This document shows, one piece after another, positions 27,591 through 37,643 of a stretch of 54,374 bases of DNA. Within the stretch, counting starts at the first letter, position 1, and the number at the start of each line of letters is the position of its first letter. Below the pieces are notes generated by a model that was not told the DNA's origin, ran no database searches, and saw only the letters and a list, made by a program, of their open reading frames with translations. The translations under genes and the position numbers were made by a program. Source of the stretch: Latilactobacillus graminis DSM 20719 (GTDB lineage: Bacteria; Bacillota; Bacilli; Lactobacillales; Lactobacillaceae); contig NZ_AYZB01000037.1 of NCBI RefSeq assembly GCF_001436415.1, positions 1-54,374 on the forward strand. Reading direction: 5' to 3'.

Positions 27591-28496
27591 TTACGCGCGG
27601 GGAAAGAATTGGCGGTAATCTTTTTGTAAATGGGCGGTGGTGACATGCGTATAAATCTGCGTGGTTGATAAGCTACTGTGGCCTAATAATTCTTGAACCG
27701 TTCGTAAATCAGCACCATGGTCCAATAAATGAGTCGCAAAGGTATGCCGAATCATATGCGGATGAATATCACTTGTTAAGCTCGTTTTCTTGATAATCTG
27801 ATCTAAAATATATTCAATTCCCCGACTCGTAATTGGTGTACCGCGATGATTAACAAAAACAACGTCGTGATCCAATTGTTTTTTAGCCATCAATTGAACA
27901 CGACCTGCTTTTAAATAAGCTTGCAAGGCACGTTCGGCATGATGACCGAATGGCACATAGCGGTCTTTGTTCCCTTTACCATGAACAAGAATGACGCGTA
28001 AGCCGAAATCAATTTGTGCTACCGTCAACTGTGCGCACTCACTCACCCGTATCCCCGTCGCGTATAGTAATTCTAGGATGGCGCGGTTTCGTTGATCAAG
28101 CGGTTGATCCCCTTCAATGGCGGCAAACAAAGCATCCATTTCTTTTTCGTAGAAAAAGCGGGGTAGCTTATGCTGTTGCTTTTTAAGTTGTACGGCTTCA
28201 AAAGGATCGGTTTGAACAAACTCATTTTTTACCAAATACCGATAAAACGACCGCAAGCTCGAAATCCGCCGCGCGACGGTTTCGCGACTATACTCTTTTT
28301 GATTCATTTCATTCAAATAAGTCTGCACATCCAGTGGGGTGACCTGTTTGAACGACGATAACCCACCGTTAGTGGTTAAAAAAGCGCTAAACATTTGAAT
28401 ATCAGCTTGATAAGCTTTTTGGGTTTCAGCCGAGTAATGCCGATCAACCACTAAATACTGTAAAAAAAGATTAAGCCATTCTTGTTCTAACGCCAA
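27591..28496 (-). CDS. xerC: Tyrosine recombinase XerC
   Basis: 301 aa. Site-specific recombinase that acts with XerD at dif. Seen: N-terminal SAM-like domain (LFLQYLVVDRHYSAETQKAY), catalytic R in YATGIRVSECAQL, K in VHGKGNKDRYVPF, HMIRHTFATHLL, LGHSSLSTTQIYTHV with the usual His and the Tyr nucleophile. All six catalytic positions are intact, unlike the XerS at 6149. The start codon is TTG (28496) behind GGAGGG, which lies inside a terminator-like hairpin (28499-28550). Gene order trmFO-xerC-hslVU is typical of Firmicutes (codV). Confidence 0.95.
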   Translation of the reverse strand: MALEQEWLNLFLQYLVVDRHYSAETQKAYQADIQMFSAFLTTNGGLSSFKQVTPLDVQTYLNEMNQKEYSRETVARRISSLRSFYRYLVKNEFVQTDPFEAVQLKKQQHKLPRFFYEKEMDALFAAIEGDQPLDQRNRAILELLYATGIRVSECAQLTVAQIDFGLRVILVHGKGNKDRYVPFGHHAERALQAYLKAGRVQLMAKKQLDHDVVFVNHRGTPITSRGIEYILDQIIKKTSLTSDIHPHMIRHTFATHLLDHGADLRTVQELLGHSSLSTTQIYTHVTTAHLQKDYRQFFPRA

Positions 28497-28498
28497 AA

Positions 28499-28550
28499 AA
28501 ATCCCTCCAAGCTTGATTAATATTACTTTACCACAAGCCTGGCGGGATTT
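28499..28550 (-). terminator. Terminator-like hairpin between trmFO and xerC that contains the xerC ribosome binding site
   Basis: On the minus strand AAATCCC and AGGCTTG pair with CAAGCTT and GGGATTT around a loop of about 18 bases; a run of T follows and includes the TTG start of xerC. The GGAGGG ribosome binding site lies in the 3' arm. Confidence 0.6.
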
Positions 28551-28562
28551 AAAAGATTCGCA

Positions 28563-29873
28563 TTAAAGTGTCACCTTAAATTGGTCGATACTTTCAAGTG
28601 CGCGCTCAGCAAGCGCTTGGTTCCGTTCTCTTTTATCGCGAATCCGTTGTTTCAAAGGTTCGAAAATCCCAAAGTTAGCATTCATTGGTTGAAAATGTTT
28701 GGCACTGGTATGCGTGATATAGTGTGCCATTGACCCCATTGCCGTATCCGTTGGGAAAGCAGCTGGTGTTTGGTCCAACGCAAGTTTCGCGGCGTTAATC
28801 CCGGCCACTAACCCAGAAGCAGCACTTTCAACGTAGCCTTCCACCCCAGTCATTTGCCCAGCAAAGAATAAATCATGCCGTTGTTTTGATTGATATGTTG
28901 GTAATAACACGTCTGGTGATTTCATAAATGTATTCCGATGCATAACCCCATATCGCACAAATTCAGCGTTTTCTAAACCAGGAATCATCCGGAAAACACG
29001 TTTTTGTTCGCCCCACTTCAAATGCGTTTGGAAACCAACGATGTTATACAAACTAGCAGCCGCATTATCTTGGCGCAATTGAACAACCGCGTACGGTTGC
29101 TTACCCGTGTCGGGATCTTCTAAGCCAACGGGTTTCAAGGGCCCAAATAACATCGTCTTAATGCCACGTTTGGCCATCACTTCGATTGGCATACAACCAT
29201 CGAAGAATTTTTCTTCTTCAAAATCGTGCATTTCGGCGACATCGGCACTGATTAATGCCTTGTAGAAGTTTTCGAATTCTTCTTCAGTCATTGGGCAGTT
29301 TAAGTAAGCCGCTTCTCCTTTATCATAGCGCGATTTGAGGTATACTTTATCGAAATCAATACTATTCTTATCCAAAATTGGCGCTGCAGCGTCATAGAAG
29401 TACAAGCCATCACTGCCGTTTAAGGCACTGATTTTTTCAGCTAAGCCTTCTGATGTCAATGGGCCAGTCGCGACAATCGTTGGGCCTTCTGGAAAATCGG
29501 TTAATTCTTCATGATGGACAGTAACACGTTCATGATTCGCTAAGCGCTCCGTCACGGTTTGTGAAAAAGGGGTCCGATCAACAGCTAATGCCCCACCAGC
29601 CGGCACGGCATTTTGGTCAGCTGCGCTGATGATTAACGAGTCTAAATGCCGCATTTCTTCTTTAATTAAGCCAACCGCATTGGTAATTTGGTTCGCACGG
29701 AGCGAATTCGTACAAACTAATTCTGCGAATTGTTCTGTATGGTGTGCTGGGGTCATTTTGACTGGACGCATTTCATAGAGGTGCACATTCACACCGCGTT
29801 GGGCAATTTGCCAAGCTGCTTCTGAACCGGCTAATCCGGCACCTATCACGTTTACAAAAGGTTCTGTGCTCAT
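28563..29873 (-). CDS. trmFO: Methylenetetrahydrofolate-tRNA-(uracil-54-C5)-methyltransferase
   Basis: 436 aa. Folate- and FAD-dependent enzyme that makes ribothymidine at position 54 of tRNA. Seen: the FAD-binding start [18 protein letters not shown], the family's [24 protein letters not shown], and the late motif [27 protein letters not shown]. Full length. Lies 22 bases after topA on the same strand; topA-trmFO-xerC is a conserved Firmicutes order. Confidence 0.97.
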   Translation of the reverse strand: MSTEPFVNVIGAGLAGSEAAWQIAQRGVNVHLYEMRPVKMTPAHHTEQFAELVCTNSLRANQITNAVGLIKEEMRHLDSLIISAADQNAVPAGGALAVDRTPFSQTVTERLANHERVTVHHEELTDFPEGPTIVATGPLTSEGLAEKISALNGSDGLYFYDAAAPILDKNSIDFDKVYLKSRYDKGEAAYLNCPMTEEEFENFYKALISADVAEMHDFEEEKFFDGCMPIEVMAKRGIKTMLFGPLKPVGLEDPDTGKQPYAVVQLRQDNAAASLYNIVGFQTHLKWGEQKRVFRMIPGLENAEFVRYGVMHRNTFMKSPDVLLPTYQSKQRHDLFFAGQMTGVEGYVESAASGLVAGINAAKLALDQTPAAFPTDTAMGSMAHYITHTSAKHFQPMNANFGIFEPLKQRIRDKRERNQALAERALESIDQFKVTL

Positions 29874-29895
29874 TTGCTAGTCGCCACTTTTCTAA

Positions 29896-31980
29896 TTATT
29901 TTTGAACGGTTTCTTCATAGTCGCCGTTTGGACAAATTACTTGTTTGCCGCCTTTAATTTTCTTTTCAACGAGGTAATGTTCACACTTCGGACAGTTTCT
30001 ACCAACTGGTTTATCCCAAGTCACAAAGTCACAGTCGGGGTAACGATCACAACCATAGAAGAGTCGATTTTTCTTCGATTTACGTTCGATGACTTGTCCC
30101 TTACCACATTTTGGACAGATAACACCGATTTCCTTCACAATTGCCTTGGTATTGCGACAATCTGGGAAGCGACTGCAGGCGAAGAATTTACCGTAACGGC
30201 CCATTTTGACGACCATTGGGGCACCACAGATATCACAATCGAAACCAGCCGGTTCATCTTTAATTTGGACTTTCTCAATTTGTTCACTCGCTTTTTCAAC
30301 TTCTTTTTCAAATGGTTTGAAAAAGTTATCAATCACTTTGACCCAGTCCTCTTGACCGGTTTCAACTTCATCCAAACGATGTTCCAAATCAGCCGTAAAA
30401 TCGATATTCACAATGTCCGGGAAAAACTCAACAATTAAACCGTTGACGATTTCACCTAATTCAGTAGGTTCAAAACGTTTCGCGTTTAATTTCACGTAAT
30501 AACGACGTTGAATGGTTTCAATCGTTGGTGAATAAGTTGATGGACGGCCCACACCGTTTTCTTCCAAAGCCTTAACTAAGTTAGCTTCAGAATAACGGGC
30601 TGGTGGCTGTGTGAAATGTTGGGCCGGATCGGTCTTAATGAGTTTCACAGCATCCCCGACTGCCAGTTCTGGTAAGACATTGTCCTTAGCAGAATCTTCA
30701 GTGTCCCGTGATGACACATAAAGTTTCGTAAAACCCGAAAACTTCATTTGGGAACCGTTGGCTTTGAATAAGACATCGCCTTGAGCAATCTTAACCGCGA
30801 CCGTATCAAAAATCGCTGGTGTCATCTGACTTGCCACAAACCGTGACCAAATTAAGTTATAAATCTTATATTGATCATTGGTTAAGACGTCTTTCAAGCT
30901 CTTGGGCGTCCGCATTACTGACGTTGGGCGAATTGCTTCATGGGCATCTTGTGCGCCTTCTGGATTCTTTGTCTTATGGACCTTTAATGCCGCATATTCT
31001 GCACCATAATTATCATGGATAAATTGTGAAGCTTCATGTTTGGCACCAGTTGAAATCCGCGTTGAATCGGTCCGCATATAAGTAATTAATCCGACCGTGC
31101 CTTCTTTGCCACCGAGGTTAATCCCTTCATATAATTGTTGTGCTTGCATCATTGTTTTTCGAGTTCTAAAATTCAGTTTACGGTTAGCTTCTTGTTGCAA
31201 GGAACTCGTTGTAAACGGTGCGGCCGCAAAACGTTTGCGTTCCCGTTTCTTAACATCTTCAATTGTGAAATCAGTGGTCTTATCGATTTGCTTCAAAATC
31301 GCTTGGACCGCTTCGTTGTCACCTAATGGTAGTTTCTTACCCTTCACACCATAGAAACTGGCGTTAAACTTACTCCGGCCTTTTTTGAATTCAGCATCTA
31401 ACGACCAGTATTCTTCTGGAACAAATGCTTTAATCTCATTTTCACGATCAATCACCAGTTTTAACGCAACGGATTGAACCCGACCAGCACTCAAACCCTT
31501 TTTAACTTTTTGCCAGAGTAGTGGACTAATTGAATATCCGACGATTCGATCGAGCACACGCCGTGCTTGTTGTGCATCAACGAGTTTCATATCGATACTG
31601 CGTGGATTTTTAAAAGCACTTTTAACGGTGTCTTTGGTAATTTCGTTAAAGACAACTCGGTTTTTTTCAGTTGGATCAAGTTTTAAAATATGGGAAACGT
31701 GCCATGCGATGGCTTCCCCTTCGCGATCCGGATCGGCTGCAAGATAGATATGATCAACTTTTTTAGCTTGCTTTTTTAATTCTTTAATCGTTTCACCTTT
31801 ACCGCGAATCGAGATATATTTAGGCTCATAATTATTTTCAAAATCGACACCCATTTGACTCTTTGGTAAATCGCGGATGTGACCCTTGCTAGCGACAACC
31901 TTATAGTTGCGCCCAAGGTACTTTTCAATTGTTTTGGCCTTTGCAGGTGATTCTACAATGACTAAATTTTTGCCTGCCAT
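29896..31980 (-). CDS. topA: DNA topoisomerase I
   Basis: 694 aa from ATG 31980 ([18 protein letters not shown]), supported by AAAGGGG seven bases ahead; the frame runs open to 32055 but without a binding site. Relaxes negative supercoils. Seen: TOPRIM acidic motif [14 protein letters not shown], catalytic Y301 in [11 protein letters not shown], and three C-terminal zinc ribbons beginning [16 protein letters not shown] and CPKCEHYL. The third ribbon keeps only three cysteines (the last pair reads CPNG), so it probably does not bind zinc. First gene of topA-trmFO. Confidence 0.97.
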   Translation of the reverse strand: MAGKNLVIVESPAKAKTIEKYLGRNYKVVASKGHIRDLPKSQMGVDFENNYEPKYISIRGKGETIKELKKQAKKVDHIYLAADPDREGEAIAWHVSHILKLDPTEKNRVVFNEITKDTVKSAFKNPRSIDMKLVDAQQARRVLDRIVGYSISPLLWQKVKKGLSAGRVQSVALKLVIDRENEIKAFVPEEYWSLDAEFKKGRSKFNASFYGVKGKKLPLGDNEAVQAILKQIDKTTDFTIEDVKKRERKRFAAAPFTTSSLQQEANRKLNFRTRKTMMQAQQLYEGINLGGKEGTVGLITYMRTDSTRISTGAKHEASQFIHDNYGAEYAALKVHKTKNPEGAQDAHEAIRPTSVMRTPKSLKDVLTNDQYKIYNLIWSRFVASQMTPAIFDTVAVKIAQGDVLFKANGSQMKFSGFTKLYVSSRDTEDSAKDNVLPELAVGDAVKLIKTDPAQHFTQPPARYSEANLVKALEENGVGRPSTYSPTIETIQRRYYVKLNAKRFEPTELGEIVNGLIVEFFPDIVNIDFTADLEHRLDEVETGQEDWVKVIDNFFKPFEKEVEKASEQIEKVQIKDEPAGFDCDICGAPMVVKMGRYGKFFACSRFPDCRNTKAIVKEIGVICPKCGKGQVIERKSKKNRLFYGCDRYPDCDFVTWDKPVGRNCPKCEHYLVEKKIKGGKQVICPNGDYEETVQK

Positions 31981-32170
31981 GGACAAACCCCTTTCAACAG
32001 AACATTTTGTTTGAAAACGTTCATCAGCATAAACCATCACCTTGATGATTGTCAAATGATAGTATGCCTAATATTAACAGCTTAAAGCATAGCATAGGTT
32101 TAGCGGTATGCCAAAGAGAAATTGTTTTCCACTGCACAAATTCTACTAAAAATAAAGGAATTGACAACCA

Positions 32171-32207
32171 AAAAACGGGATTTAACCGCTTGGTCAAACC
32201 CCGATTT
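32171..32207 (-). terminator. Terminator of the Rrf2 gene
   Basis: On the minus strand CGGGGTTTGACC, AAGC loop, GGTTAAATCCCG, then TTTTTT. Confidence 0.82.
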
Positions 32208-32238
32208 CTTCTATTTATATAGTCACTAAATTGAAGCA

Positions 32239-32682
32239 CTAGTTCCGTGCACTACTTTTTTGGATCGCTCGTTCGCGAATCCCCGCGATAATCTGGGCCA
32301 GCGTAATGGTTGCCATTTCTGCTTCTGCAGCCCTTTGTACCTGAGTATAGGCCGCATCAAGCGTTGCTTGAATGTTGCCACCAACCAGACAATCTGGATT
32401 CGTCTTTTCATCAACGTGTAACAATCGTTGATCTGTGTCAAGTGCCTGAAAAACAACTAACAACGTAATCTGTTCTGCTGGACGCGCTAATTTAGGGGCA
32501 ATCGTGCCCGGTTTAGTCGCTAATAAGTCCGCCTTCACCAGTAATGACATTAGTCGCCGCACTAAACTAGGATTAGACTCAATGCTCCCGGCAATCGCTT
32601 GGCTGGATAAATCACCATCTTGAAACATATCAACATAGGCTAAAATATGGATGGCATCACTAAGTTTATGAGAGTATTTCAT
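32239..32682 (-). CDS. Rrf2-family transcriptional regulator
   Basis: 147 aa. Seen: the winged helix start KYSHKLSDAIHILAYVDMFQ, the recognition helix IAGSIESNPSLVRRLMSLL, and one cysteine in NPDCLVGGN at the position where Rrf2 proteins often hold ligands. With a single cysteine it is unlikely to carry a normal three-cysteine iron-sulfur cluster; a thiol or quinone sensor of the YwnA/CymR-like sort is more plausible. It follows the NAD(P)H-binding reductase gene by about 30 bases on the same strand and may regulate it through the palindrome at 33598. Confidence 0.88.
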   Translation of the reverse strand: MKYSHKLSDAIHILAYVDMFQDGDLSSQAIAGSIESNPSLVRRLMSLLVKADLLATKPGTIAPKLARPAEQITLLVVFQALDTDQRLLHVDEKTNPDCLVGGNIQATLDAAYTQVQRAAEAEMATITLAQIIAGIRERAIQKSSARN

Positions 32683-32714
32683 GGTTCAACCGCCTTTTTA
32701 AGATCAATTCAGGC

Positions 32715-33569
32715 TTATTTAATAATCGTCTGTAACGCTGCTTTTAATGAAGGTAATGGTCGACCTAAGACATCAGGTAAATCAGAAGTGGTTTCATCTA
32801 AATCACCATCTTGAATCATTGTTTGAATCGCAGTGACAACTTCTGCAACTTCAGCAGGTAAGCCGTTGTCTTCAAGACCTCGACGATAATCAGCCGTATC
32901 TAATGATACTACCTTAAATTCTTGATTAGTCAACTCACTAATCGCTTGAGCTAAATCGGCATAGGTTGCTGGGACCCCAGCAAATTCGTAAATCGCTTTT
33001 GGTTGATCACTGACTAATACCTTAGCCGCTGCTTCAGCATAGTCATGTTCAAGCGCCCAACCGACATGTCCTTCACCGGCACCATAAACGAATGGTTGAC
33101 CCGCTAAGGCTCCTTTGATACTATCCATTTCGTTTTCAAGATACCAGTTATTGCGTAAGAACGTATGGTCAATGCCTGATGCTGCCAATGCTTTTTCAGT
33201 TTGAATATGATCACTTGCTAAAGCACCTGTTGCTGAATCAGCATGTGGGAAACTCGTGTAAGCAATCCATTTAACCCCAGCATTTTTAGCCGCTTCAATG
33301 ACGTTTAAGTGTTGTTGGGCACGAGGAACATCGCCACCAGGTTGTGATGAGATGAATAGTAACCGATCGACCCCTTTCATTGATTCAGTTAACGTGGCAA
33401 CGTCATTATAATCACCAGGGCGGACTGTGACACCGGCTGGCACCATGTTAGCTGCTTTGTCAGTATTCCGTGCTAAACCAATAATTTGTTCTGCGGGCAC
33501 TAACTCGGCCAACGTCTTCATTGCGACTTGTCCAAAACGACCTGTGACTGCGGTAATTGCATATTTCAT
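32715..33569 (-). CDS. NmrA/QorB-like NAD(P)H-binding protein
   Basis: 284 aa from ATG 33569 (MKYAITAVTGRFGQVAMKTL), which has AGGAG nine bases ahead; the open frame to 33638 runs through the promoter. Atypical short-chain dehydrogenase. Seen: the Rossmann glycine motif TGRFGQ, GLARNTDKAA (NADP-binding arginine), and NNWYLENEMDSI, all typical of QorB/YtfG-type NADPH:quinone reductases. Its partner Rrf2 regulator and the operator-bearing promoter suggest an inducible quinone or aldehyde stress response. The substrate is not known. Confidence 0.85.
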   Translation of the reverse strand: MKYAITAVTGRFGQVAMKTLAELVPAEQIIGLARNTDKAANMVPAGVTVRPGDYNDVATLTESMKGVDRLLFISSQPGGDVPRAQQHLNVIEAAKNAGVKWIAYTSFPHADSATGALASDHIQTEKALAASGIDHTFLRNNWYLENEMDSIKGALAGQPFVYGAGEGHVGWALEHDYAEAAAKVLVSDQPKAIYEFAGVPATYADLAQAISELTNQEFKVVSLDTADYRRGLEDNGLPAEVAEVVTAIQTMIQDGDLDETTSDLPDVLGRPLPSLKAALQTIIK

Positions 33570-33597
33570 ATTAAAAATCTCCTTTTGAATTTCATTT

Positions 33598-33654
33598 GTT
33601 ACTTTATAAGTAACTTGTGACTTTAATATTAACAGCATCTTACAAGATTGTCAA
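33598..33654 (-). promoter_or_regulatory. Promoter and operator of the NmrA-like gene
   Basis: On the minus strand TTGACA (33649-33654) and TAATAT (33626-33631) are exactly 17 bases apart. The palindrome GTTACTT-TAT-AAGTAAC (33598-33614) covers the expected transcription start region just downstream of the -10 element, a good repressor position. Confidence 0.7.
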
Positions 33655-33664
33655 CCCTCAACTC

Positions 33665-34531
33665 TCAATCAAAATAATGTAACTCATCCATTAACAACCG
33701 TTGATTTAAAAGCGGCGTTGCCCCAGACAAGATTAACTGATTACAACCTGCCGATAATGAATGATTAATCTGACCCGGTAAGGCATACACATTCCGATTG
33801 GCTTGCAATGCTAAATTAGCGGTAATCAAGCTGCCACTTTTTTGGCGGGCTTCTGTGACCACTAAACTATGACAAAGTCCGGCGATGATCCGATTTCTGG
33901 CTGGGAAGTGGTGCTTCTTAGCGGTTACGTCCAAACCATATTCGGATATCAATATTCCTTCTTCAGCAACTTGCTGCTGAAGACGTTCGTTCTGTGGCGG
34001 ATAATAACAATTCAAGCCCGTTCCAATCACGCCAATTGGTCGTAATCCTTTTTGCATGGTAACTTCATGAGCCATCGCATCCGCGCCTTGTGCCAAGCCA
34101 CTAATAATTGTGGTTGCGGGTGATAGTTCTAATAAACGCTGTAGCGCTTGTTTTGTATACTGAGTCGCTTGCCGAGCACCCACAATTGCTACACACGGGC
34201 GCTTTAACAATTGTAGATTTCCCCGATAAAATAACACTACTGGCGGACAATACGTTTCCAATAAACGTTGTGGATATGCGGTTTCTAAGATTGTCACATA
34301 TTGAACACGGCACTCATGATGCGCACATTTCACTTGCAAATCACGACTTACGAAGCTCGCTTGAAATGTTGTCCAATAACGTTCTGGCAAGCACGCAATT
34401 TGGGCAATCTCCAGTGCCGATAATGCCCAATTATGGCTTGTCACCAACCACGCGGCCAACCGCAGTTCACTAGCTGGACCGAACCCTTTGGCCAGATGAA
34501 CTTTCAATAGTAATTGCTTTTTAGTCAACAC
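33665..34531 (-). CDS. dprA: DNA processing protein DprA
   Basis: 288 aa. Loads RecA on incoming single-stranded DNA during natural transformation. Seen: the Rossmann-like core VAIVGARQATQYTKQAL, ISGLAQGADAMAHE, GVIGTGLNCYYPPQN, FPARNRIIAGLCHSLVVTEA and SGSLITANLALQANRNVYALPG, all in order. Start is GTG 34531. Its AAAGGAG binding site is inside the 3' arm of a hairpin that also looks like the rnhB terminator. Intact, so at least part of a competence pathway may be functional. Confidence 0.95.
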   Translation of the reverse strand: MLTKKQLLLKVHLAKGFGPASELRLAAWLVTSHNWALSALEIAQIACLPERYWTTFQASFVSRDLQVKCAHHECRVQYVTILETAYPQRLLETYCPPVVLFYRGNLQLLKRPCVAIVGARQATQYTKQALQRLLELSPATTIISGLAQGADAMAHEVTMQKGLRPIGVIGTGLNCYYPPQNERLQQQVAEEGILISEYGLDVTAKKHHFPARNRIIAGLCHSLVVTEARQKSGSLITANLALQANRNVYALPGQINHSLSAGCNQLILSGATPLLNQRLLMDELHYFD

Positions 34532-34533
34532 AT

Positions 34534-34580
34534 AAAACAGCTCCTTTACGATTATATCCGTAAGGGAGCTGTTTTATTTT
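34534..34580 (-). terminator. Terminator hairpin of rnhB that contains the dprA ribosome binding site
   Basis: On the minus strand AAAACAGCTCC and GGAGCTGTTTT pair, extended by CTTACG with CGTAAA. The AAAGGAG site for dprA is in the 3' arm and GTG follows the T stretch. Confidence 0.7.
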
Positions 34581-35342
34581 TTATAAAGTTTTTTGAACGG
34601 GTGCAAAACTACGACGGTGAAGCGGGGTCACCCCTAATTTAGCTAAGCCAGTTAAATGTTTTGCTGTTCCATAACCCATATTGTTGGCAAAATCATAACC
34701 AGGATATTGTTGAGCATAATTAATCATTAATTGATCGCGGATTACCTTCGCAACGATACTAGCCGCAGCGATACTGATACTCCGTGCGTCACCTTTAATT
34801 AATTTTTCCTGTGGTTTATCAGTTGGGACGGTCATCGCATCAACCAATAGATAATCGGGTTGCGGGGATAAAGCATTCACCGCTTCTCCCATGGCTAATT
34901 CAGTTGCATGGTAAATGTTCTCCCGGTCAATCCGGGGAGCATCAGCAATTCCAATGCTCACTCCGATGGCTTGCTCCATAATACCACGGTATAGTTCTTG
35001 TTTGAGCTTAGACGATAGTTGTTTAGAGTCATTCACCTGCCATAAATTAAAATTATGTGGTAAAATAACGGCCGCCGTCACCACTGGGCCAGCTAATGGT
35101 CCACGCCCCACTTCATCAATCCCAGCAATTAGTGGATATTCAGGCCATAGTTGCTCTTCCAACTGACGCCGTTTGCGAAACGCTTCTTTTTGGATTGCTA
35201 ATTTGGCCACCCGCTTTTCATATTGAGCAAGTAATTTTTGAACCCCCACTCGAGAATCGGCCCGCAAAAGAGCGATTTCCTCGGCCGTAATCGGCGCTAA
35301 TAAACGCGCTTTAATTGCAGCAATTGATGTTTGAGTAGTCAT
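34581..35342 (-). CDS. rnhB: Ribonuclease HII
   Basis: 253 aa. Removes RNA from RNA-DNA hybrids. Seen: catalytic start [20 protein letters not shown] (Asp, Glu), [11 protein letters not shown] (Asp) and [13 protein letters not shown]. Start overlaps the rbgA stop by four bases (ATGA), so the two are translationally coupled. Normal length. Confidence 0.97.
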   Translation of the reverse strand: MTTQTSIAAIKARLLAPITAEEIALLRADSRVGVQKLLAQYEKRVAKLAIQKEAFRKRRQLEEQLWPEYPLIAGIDEVGRGPLAGPVVTAAVILPHNFNLWQVNDSKQLSSKLKQELYRGIMEQAIGVSIGIADAPRIDRENIYHATELAMGEAVNALSPQPDYLLVDAMTVPTDKPQEKLIKGDARSISIAAASIVAKVIRDQLMINYAQQYPGYDFANNMGYGTAKHLTGLAKLGVTPLHRRSFAPVQKTL

Positions 35343-36190
35343 GCTTGCGCCTCCACTGGAATGATATCGAGTGTGAAACGCCCCAACTTGCCTTTACGTG
35401 CATCCGTAATGAATTTCGTACAGAAACGATCGTAGTCTTCTTTGAAACCCAATCGTTTGGTCAAGGCCATGATTAAATCAGGGACTTCCAGTTCAAGTTC
35501 CGCCGCTGTTACATGGTATTCTTTTTCCAATTGATGCGGATAAAAATCCTTGAAATAATCAAGCGCATAAACCACCACATCGTCAGCATGATAGATGGCA
35601 TCAGAAATTGCGCCGGTTAAGGCTAACTTATTCCCCACTGCTGGATCTTCAAACTTAGGCCATAAAACGCCTGGAGTATCCAAAAGCTCCAATGATTGAC
35701 CAGCTTTTAACCATTGCTGGTTCTTGGTGACCCCCGGTTTATTTCCCGTAATTGCAATATTTTTTTGCACCAACCGATTCAAAATCGTTGATTTACCAAC
35801 GTTAGGAACCCCAACACACATTGCACGGATAACCGGATTAAGAATCCCCTTTGCCCGTTTTTTAGCAAGTTTGTCTGCCAAAATTTCTTGTGCTACTTTT
35901 TCGATTTGCGGTAATTTTGATTTATGTTGCGCATCAAGCGCGATTGCTGTAATCCCCCGTTTTTTAAACGTTTCAATCCATTGTTGAGTCCGTTTGGCAT
36001 CTGCCATATCTGCTTTATTCATGATTAAGAGGATTGGTTTATTCTGTCCGAGCTCTGCAATCATTGGATTGATTGATGATTCTGGTACGCGCGCATCGAC
36101 GATTTCGAGAATTAAATCAACTGCTTTTAATCGTTCTTTAATTTGTTTTTGAGCCTTTGCCATATGGCCTGGGTACCATTGAATTGTCAT
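35339..36190 (-). CDS. rbgA: Ribosome biogenesis GTPase A
   Basis: 283 aa. Circularly permuted GTPase (YlqF) needed for late 50S assembly. Seen in permuted order: G4 motif LIMNKADM (about 55-62), then G1 [12 protein letters not shown], then G3 DTPGVLWP, with the start [18 protein letters not shown] typical of the family. Followed directly by rnhB and preceded 11 bases upstream by lepB, as in lactobacilli. Confidence 0.97.
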   Translation of the reverse strand: MTIQWYPGHMAKAQKQIKERLKAVDLILEIVDARVPESSINPMIAELGQNKPILLIMNKADMADAKRTQQWIETFKKRGITAIALDAQHKSKLPQIEKVAQEILADKLAKKRAKGILNPVIRAMCVGVPNVGKSTILNRLVQKNIAITGNKPGVTKNQQWLKAGQSLELLDTPGVLWPKFEDPAVGNKLALTGAISDAIYHADDVVVYALDYFKDFYPHQLEKEYHVTAAELELEVPDLIMALTKRLGFKEDYDRFCTKFITDARKGKLGRFTLDIIPVEAQA

Positions 36191-36201
36191 AAATAACTCC
36201 T

Positions 36202-36756
36202 TTATTTCAAACGCTGAATGTCATGTAATGGATAATAGACCGCCACTGCCCGGCCGAGAATTGTATCCCGGTGAATCGTACCAAATAAACGACTATCTTT
36301 ACTAATTTGGCGATTATCACCTAATACAAAGTATTCATTAGCGGGAATCTGATATTCACCCATTAACGCTTTTAACTCGAAATCAGATGTTAAAATGCCT
36401 GTCTTGCGCTTAACCTGATTCAAAAACGGTTCAGTTACATAACGCCCGTTAACATATAGTCGGTCATTGCGGTAGGCTACAGTCTCCCCGGGCAAACCAA
36501 TCACCCGTTTCACATAGGTAACGTGATCAGATCGCTTAAAAACCACTATATCAAAGCGTTTTATTGGACCGCTTGTTCGTAATAAAAGTTGGTCAGCTGA
36601 TTTTAAATTCGGGGCCATCGATTGACCTGCAACTGATGCGGGTACTAAAACAAATGACCGTATTACTATGGCTAGCGTCCCAGCCAATAGAATGGCCAGT
36701 ATCCAATAACCAATAATCGCCGATCCCCGTCTCAATTTTTGCTTTGGAAGAATCAT
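36202..36756 (-). CDS. lepB: Signal peptidase I
   Basis: 184 aa. Cleaves signal peptides of secreted proteins on the outer membrane face. Seen: one N-terminal membrane helix (about 14-37), catalytic S46 in AGQSMAPNL, catalytic K83 in YVKRVIGLPGE, and the conserved FVLGDNRQISKDSRLFG. Its ATG overlaps the yozE stop by one base. Gram-positive short type. Confidence 0.96.
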   Translation of the reverse strand: MILPKQKLRRGSAIIGYWILAILLAGTLAIVIRSFVLVPASVAGQSMAPNLKSADQLLLRTSGPIKRFDIVVFKRSDHVTYVKRVIGLPGETVAYRNDRLYVNGRYVTEPFLNQVKRKTGILTSDFELKALMGEYQIPANEYFVLGDNRQISKDSRLFGTIHRDTILGRAVAVYYPLHDIQRLK

Positions 36757-36980
36757 TAGGCTTGTTCACTTTCCTGATAGTTAACAAAGGCTTCATCAAA
36801 TATCGTCATACTAGGTAAGTAACTCCCATTAAGTTCTAAATACCGCGTTAACGTCTCATAATCTCCACTTTGCTTAGGAAAAGATTGATCAAAAAAAGCA
36901 TTATTGGCAAATTGAGCGACTGGCTCATAGTTATTCGGATCACGTTGGGTCATGAGGTAACGATAAAAACTCTGCTTCAT
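36756..36980 (-). CDS. YozE family protein (UPF0346)
   Basis: 74 aa. Seen: FYRYLMTQRDPNNYEPVAQF and the trailing FPKQSGDYETLTRYLE, the core of the YozE SAM-like fold (sterile alpha motif type helix bundle). Function unknown. It lies in the ypmR-ypmS-yozE-lepB-rbgA string and overlaps lepB by one base. Confidence 0.88.
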   Translation of the reverse strand: MKQSFYRYLMTQRDPNNYEPVAQFANNAFFDQSFPKQSGDYETLTRYLELNGSYLPSMTIFDEAFVNYQESEQA

Positions 36981-36989
36981 CAGAACACC

Positions 36990-37628
36990 TTATTTCTTAT
37001 TTTTTAACGGGATGTAGACATCTAAATCAATTTTGTCATTCTTCAAATCAATATGCTTAGCCGTTACTTGCAACCCATTTTCAAGTTTAAATTCATTTAA
37101 TCGTAATGTAATACGATTTTGATGGGCATCTAGAATAACCCATTTGGGGAATTTATATTGCCGCTTAATATAGTTAAATACAAATGACATGGGGACTTTT
37201 AGCTGTCCGACTGCCAATTGTTTAGCGCGTAACTGCACATCGCCATTTTCTAACACGTAGGGTTTAAAAAAGAGATTAAATTCAACAGGAAACCCTAAAA
37301 ATTTAAATTGACCTGATAAAACCGCTTGTTGATCCAACGTTAATTGATATTTAATTTTCGAATCTGCTAAATAATTTTGTAAGTAATACGCCACCAAACT
37401 ATTGATCTGCTGTTTGTGCAATTGAATTTCAAAGGTGCTGTCGGCTTTAATTATTTTTTCAGTCTTAATTGGGGTTGTACTCGGGACTGCCACATTGTAA
37501 CCCACAAAGCCGATAGTTCCAATGACAATGGCTAATAAAACAATAAAGCTGTACTTCCAATAATTAAACTTGTGTTTAAGTCGGTTTGTTGAATTTGGTG
37601 TGGCTTGTTGTACCTGTCTGGTTATCAT
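36990..37628 (-). CDS. ypmS: YpmS family membrane-anchored protein
   Basis: 212 aa. Seen: a cytosolic basic start, one membrane helix (about 28-50, YSFIVLLAIVIGTIGFVGYN), and an extracellular domain with the DUF2140 features (FEIQLHKQQINSLVAYYL, FNLFFKPYVLENGDVQL, YIPLKNKK). Function unknown, likely at the cell surface. It follows ypmR by 15 bases, the same pairing as in B. subtilis. Confidence 0.85.
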   Translation of the reverse strand: MITRQVQQATPNSTNRLKHKFNYWKYSFIVLLAIVIGTIGFVGYNVAVPSTTPIKTEKIIKADSTFEIQLHKQQINSLVAYYLQNYLADSKIKYQLTLDQQAVLSGQFKFLGFPVEFNLFFKPYVLENGDVQLRAKQLAVGQLKVPMSFVFNYIKRQYKFPKWVILDAHQNRITLRLNEFKLENGLQVTAKHIDLKNDKIDLDVYIPLKNKK

Positions 37629-37643
37629 AAACCCATCCTTTCT

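Noticed and set aside
29902-30438. A 178-codon plus-strand open frame inside topA
   Set aside because: It is antisense to the zinc-ribbon region of topA; the sequence is hydrophobic-rich only because of the complementary codons.
32024-32239. Minus-strand open frame between topA and the Rrf2 gene
   Set aside because: It runs through the topA leader and the Rrf2 terminator and has no ribosome binding site.
34101-34473. Overlapping open frames on both strands in dprA
   Set aside because: Shadows of dprA, with no start signals of their own.
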